Under the pieces are notes generated by a model that was not told the DNA's origin, ran no database searches, and saw nothing but the letters and a program-made list of their open reading frames with translations. From contig CP154954.1 of NCBI GenBank assembly GCA_039621445.1, forward strand, positions 13,572,716-13,636,715: a stretch of 64,000 bases of DNA, given 5' to 3'. The stretch is from Euglena gracilis. Taxonomy: Eukaryota > Euglenida > Euglenophyceae > Euglenales. Of the stretch, positions 60,489-64,000 are shown one piece after another (positions within the stretch are counted from its first letter, which is position 1; every line of letters starts with the position of its first letter). Both the position numbers and the translations under genes were made by a program.

Positions 60489-61440
60489 TTCCCCTTTGGC
60501 TTGGCCTTCCTGAATGGATTTTTCCCTTCTCAATGTTAAGTTGAAGTTGAAATATAACTTTCTGGGATTCGGCATGCACAAATCGTTGCTTGAAACATCA
60601 GAACCTGGGGGGAAAGGAACAATTAAAAGTCTGAAGGGAAACTTCGCTATTAAAAGTGCGTAGCCTTCCGCTACCCCCCCCCCCCCCCCCATTTTCCCCC
60701 CCCTTATTGTCCCTGGGCCCCGGCCGACAGACGGTTTTTTGGCCCGGCCAATGAAATTCCTTTGGTTGTCCCCCCCCCTGATTGTCTGATCTTGCCGGGG
60801 GCAGGTCGGTGAGACAATAAGGGGGGGGTAACCTGTGAGGCGGAGAGGGGGTGGAGCAATGCGCATCTCATCGGCAACGTCAGAAACGGTACAAACAGGG
60901 GGAAAGAATGTTACCGGCGGTACTGAGGGTACGACCCCAGGGGACCTAGAGAGTGGCCAGCAAGCAGACCTCCCGGACCAACTACGGTAGCCCATGACCA
61001 GGCTTCTGTTGCTCGCAAGCCGGACACACAGGCAGCAAAACGCCAAAGGCCAGGGCGGAAGGACCGGTCCACACCCCAAAGTCGGTGGCATCTTGGGCTT
61101 GGGTAATTCTCGGTCGCGCCTAAACACGTCTGTTTTTGGCGCGTTGTAATGCTCAGCGGTATTTCACTCAAGCAGCCAGTAAATCGGAGGGTCTCCGAGC
61201 CGAAGTTCAAGTGGGGGAGATCTACGGGGGGGGGGGGCCAAAAGTCATATGGCATTAAAGGCCGGCCAGCTTTAACCCGTGCGGTTTTATGTCGCCCTCT
61301 TGCCCTCCACCCGCTGGGCTTAATCCCTCCCCCCCTCCCGGAGGGGTATGACCGTATTTATCCCGACCCTGCAAAATTCCGCCCCCCGCCCTTGCCGTGA
61401 AAGTGAGTCGGTACCGAAGGCTGCGGCAGGGCATGCAGTG
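60489..61440. other. Unassigned sequence, no gene seen
   Basis: Poly-C near 60674-60705 and a short stretch of mixed composition. Open frames such as 60309-61127 minus lack motifs. Confidence 0.3.
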
Positions 61441-61925
61441 CTCACCGGAGGCTAGGCACAACGGGGGGGGGGGGGGGCGGGGGGGGGGGGGGGAGGGGCG
61501 CGCCGGGGGGCCGGGGGGGGGGGGGGGGGGGGGGAGGGGGGTCCGAGGGCGGCCGCGCGGGCGGAACGCATCCTAAAATCGGTGATTTTCGGATCCAAAA
61601 AGTGGTCATTTTTTGCCATTTTTGGGCCATTTTTGACCAAAAAAGTGCTTTTTTGGCCGCGCGCAGAGCGCGCGGCCCCAAATTTGCCATTTTTTGTCCG
61701 AAAATGGTCATTTTTGGTCATTTTTGGGCCTCAAAAAATCGCGATTTTTTCTCCAAAAAATTTTTTTCTTGGCTATGCTAGGCACAGTGGGGGGAGGGGG
61801 GGGTCCAGGGGGGGGCGAGCGGCCGCGCAGGCGGCCGCGCAGGGGCCGCGCGGGGGGGGGGGGGGGGGGGGGGGGGCCCGGACCCCCCCGAGCGGTGCGC
61901 CTAGCCTCCACCGTTCATGGATGCT
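61440..61925. repeat. Two copies of a G-run/CCGCGCGG repeat
   Basis: GCTAGGCACAACGGGG (61451) and GCTAGGCACAGTGGGG (61777) each start a block of long G runs with GGTCCGAGGGCGGCCGCGC or similar. T/A-rich sequence with repeated CCATTTTTTG phrases lies between. A third block is at 63864-64000. Confidence 0.65.
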
Positions 61926-62019
61926 GGGGGCCAGGCGCCGGGCCACGCGGCCGTCCGCCTCTAGCGACGCCTCCACTGCGGCCTTATCAGTCTGCCCCCC
62001 AGTGCGATCAAAATTTTAA

Positions 62020-62710
62020 GTCTCACATGGTGGGGGCTGAAAATTAAAATTTAAGACTCACGAGGGGGGGGGGCTGAAAATTTAAATTTTCAGTCTCACG
62101 GCAGGGGGGGGAAATTGATATCCGCAATTTTTCCGCAATTTCCGCAATTTTCCGCAATTTCTGCAATTTTCCGCATTTTTTCCGCAATTTCCGCAGTTTT
62201 TCCGCAATTTTCCACCATTTTTTTTGAAGAATTTTTTCCCCACCACCGAAGATGGAAGATGCAATGAGTTCAAGCCATTCTTCAAATGGATCAACAGGTG
62301 TGCTATTGTGTTTTGTTGTCCCCCCCCAGTTTACCAATTTTTCTCACAGGTGCACCACTGGTCACAGGATTGGGTGCGTCCCACCTGTGCAAAGAACATC
62401 AAGCGTGTTGATTTGTGCTCGCCTGCATCGACGTGGGTGTTGCGGTGTTCTGAACCTCACAATTGAAAATTTTCTCAGTCCCCCCAAGCAGAAATGTGTA
62501 TACCCGATATCAATTTTTCCGCAATTTTTCCGCAATTTTCGCATTTTTTCTGCAATTTTTCCGAAGGCCTCCGATATCAATTCCCCCCCCCCTGCTCACA
62601 TGAGTGAAAATTAAAAGGCTGAAAATTAAAATTTCAGTCTCATTGGGGGGGGGGCTGAAAATTGAAAATTTAAGTCTCACATGGGGGGGGGGGGCTGAAA
62701 ATTCCATGTG
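62020..62710. repeat. CCGCAATTTT arrays flanked by inverted GATATCAATT boxes and G runs
   Basis: Short units of CCGCAATTTT and variants repeat at 62120-62215 and 62513-62565. GGGGGGGGAAATTGATATC (about 62102-62120) and its complement GATATCAATTCCCCCC (about 62573-62590) face each other. Outside them CTGAAAATTAAAATTTNAG phrases with G runs repeat on both sides. No gene is seen. Confidence 0.6.
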
Positions 62711-63720
62711 GAACAAAACTAGTTAGGTGTGGCACCAAAACGGTCCAAGAAGTTGCACAAAACTGGCCAAAAGGTGTGGTGCCAAAACTGGCCGCATATG
62801 TGGTACCAGACTGGTGCCATGATGTTGCCCGAAAACTGGCCCCCACATGTGAATCTGAATCAAACAATTGTAAAGCAAATCATAATGCCCCAGATGACCA
62901 TTACGTTGTAAACAAAATGGACAAACAAACAAAAAACCTTCGAGTTTCAAGGCACAGCAACCATAGTGGGCCGACCTGTTTTTATTTGACGTTGTTTTCT
63001 TTGTTTTTTTAATTCTAACAATGTTTTTATTAAAAAAACAAAAAAAAACGCCCAGTGGGTTTTTAATGTAAATTTTTTTGAATGCACATTTTAAATGATT
63101 TTTAGCAACTTCTAGGTAATTTCTGCCAAAAACTTCCTTCCACAAAAATGAATAAAGTCATAAAATTCCATTTTTGTTGCATTTTTGGATGTTTTTGACC
63201 ATTTTTGGCAGTTTTTGCACTTAGTAGGATTCAAAGTATGGTTTGGGAGTTTCATAACGAGTTTTTTCAATGAAAATTTCCTTTTTTTGATATTTTTTTT
63301 TACTGTTTTTGAAGAAGAAAAAAACACGTTGTTTTGTTTTTTATTTATTAAAAAAAAAAAACAGAAAAGATGCCCACTATGACAGCAACAGAAATCGGAA
63401 AACATACACAACGGCCATTCCCAAGAAAAGGGAGCAGTTTAGTAGGGACATGCTCAGGTCCAGATTAGTCTTCCAATAAGTTCATTTCACGTCAATTCAC
63501 TAATTCAATGTAAGTCAACATCTTCACTGTAAGTCAACATCCCAAACTTCTCCAGCAGCAAAACAACCTTTTCAGCTTCTTGGTGTTGACTTGTCACTTG
63601 TAACTTGAAGTTGAAACTTGATGTTGATAACATACATTGATAAACCTTCCACCTTGACTTGCTCGGAACTCAAACACTACCCACTAGAGGCTTTCGGTTG
63701 TCGGGATGTGAATCAAGAAA
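62711..63720. other. AT-rich sequence, no gene seen
   Basis: Runs of A and T and phrases such as CATTTTTGGATGTTTTTGACC. Near 63490-63640 short TCAACAT/ACTTGA phrases repeat. No credible coding sequence. Confidence 0.4.
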
Positions 63721-63721
63721 T

Positions 63722-63722
<1 letters not shown>

Positions 63723-63780
<58 letters not shown>
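63723..63780. repeat. (AC)n microsatellite
   Basis: About 28-29 uninterrupted AC units. The flanking frames on both strands are products of the repeat. Confidence 0.95.
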
Positions 63781-63784
<4 letters not shown>

Positions 63785-63863
63785 AAAAAATGGGGGGGAA
63801 TAGGTGGAAAATTATCTGTCGTGGTTCTTATTTCGTTCAGCGATCCACAAACCCCCCCCGTTA

Positions 63864-63920
63864 GGCTAGGCGCAGTGGGGGGGGGGTGAGGGGGGGGGCG
63901 AGCGGCTGCCGGCGGCCGCG

Positions 63921-63955
<35 letters not shown>

Positions 63956-64000
63956 CCGAGGGCGGCCGCGCAGGCGGTGCGGGGCCATTTTCGGGTCAAA
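63864..64000. repeat. Third G-run/CCGCGCGG repeat
   Basis: GCTAGGCGCAGTGGGGGG, then G runs, GGCGAGCGGCTGCCGGCGGC, a G run of about 32 and GGTCCGAGGGCGGCCGCGC. It matches the blocks at 61440-61925 and is cut by the window end. Confidence 0.65.

Noticed and set aside
61582-62047. Frames over the G-run repeats
   Set aside because: Gly/Arg/Pro or Phe/Lys runs forced by homopolymers.
63618-63999. Frames with poly(Thr-His) or poly(Cys-Val)
   Set aside because: They are translations of the (AC)n microsatellite and poly-G.

Overview
This 64 kb window looks like a repeat-dense stretch of a eukaryotic nuclear genome. I find no convincing host gene, no rRNA or tRNA gene, and no CRISPR array. Almost everything recognisable is a retroelement, many nested inside one another. 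The mix suggests a unicellular alga, most likely a dinoflagellate, but this is inference from retroelement content only: LTR elements that encode a cytosine DNA methyltransferase, LINEs with a WYLDDG reverse transcriptase, and long poly-G and poly-A/T tracts.

Layout. (1) 1-4689 plus 16747-18273: copy A of a chromovirus-like Ty3/gypsy family, a deletion derivative that keeps gag, protease and the end of a third ORF. (2) 4690-16746: a nearly intact 12,057 bp LTR element (MT1, minus strand) inserted into copy A. It has 820 bp LTRs, a CCAC target duplication, and gag-(amber)-pol with cytosine methyltransferase, a DIRS/Dam-like domain, protease, RT, RNase H and integrase. (3) About 18274-25019: minus-strand LINE copies of two families, all decayed. 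(4) 25020-40510: copy B of the Ty3 family, about 15.5 kb with LTRs, initiator-tRNA-like PBS and PPT. It is inserted with a 6 bp target duplication into the endonuclease domain of a LINE (40517-46170, continuing at 24700-25013). Copy B itself contains a 1,285 bp TRIM-like element at 37074-38358. (5) 46.2-47.4 kb: more LINE. (6) About 48.9-60.3 kb: a second, decayed methyltransferase LTR element (MT2, minus strand), split by two non-autonomous insertions (53107-54448 and 57616-59283). (7) 60.3-64 kb: G-rich, AT-rich and microsatellite sequence without genes.

Most notable signals. The Ty3 family (copies A and B, LTRs and untranslated parts included) is filled with short perfect hairpins, typically 5-8 bp stems with 3-5 nt A-rich loops. 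At two homologous sites copies A and B both keep a hairpin although the sequence differs, in one case through a compensatory base pair. A DIRS-type Dam-like methyltransferase domain (DAF...NPPW) occurs in four different retroelements here, at different places in the polyprotein. The large LINE carries a 2A-like peptide almost identical to the Thosea asigna 2A, plus a second degenerate one, bracketing its Dam-like domain. MT1 gag and pol lie in the same frame, separated by a single amber codon followed by a GC-rich stem-loop.
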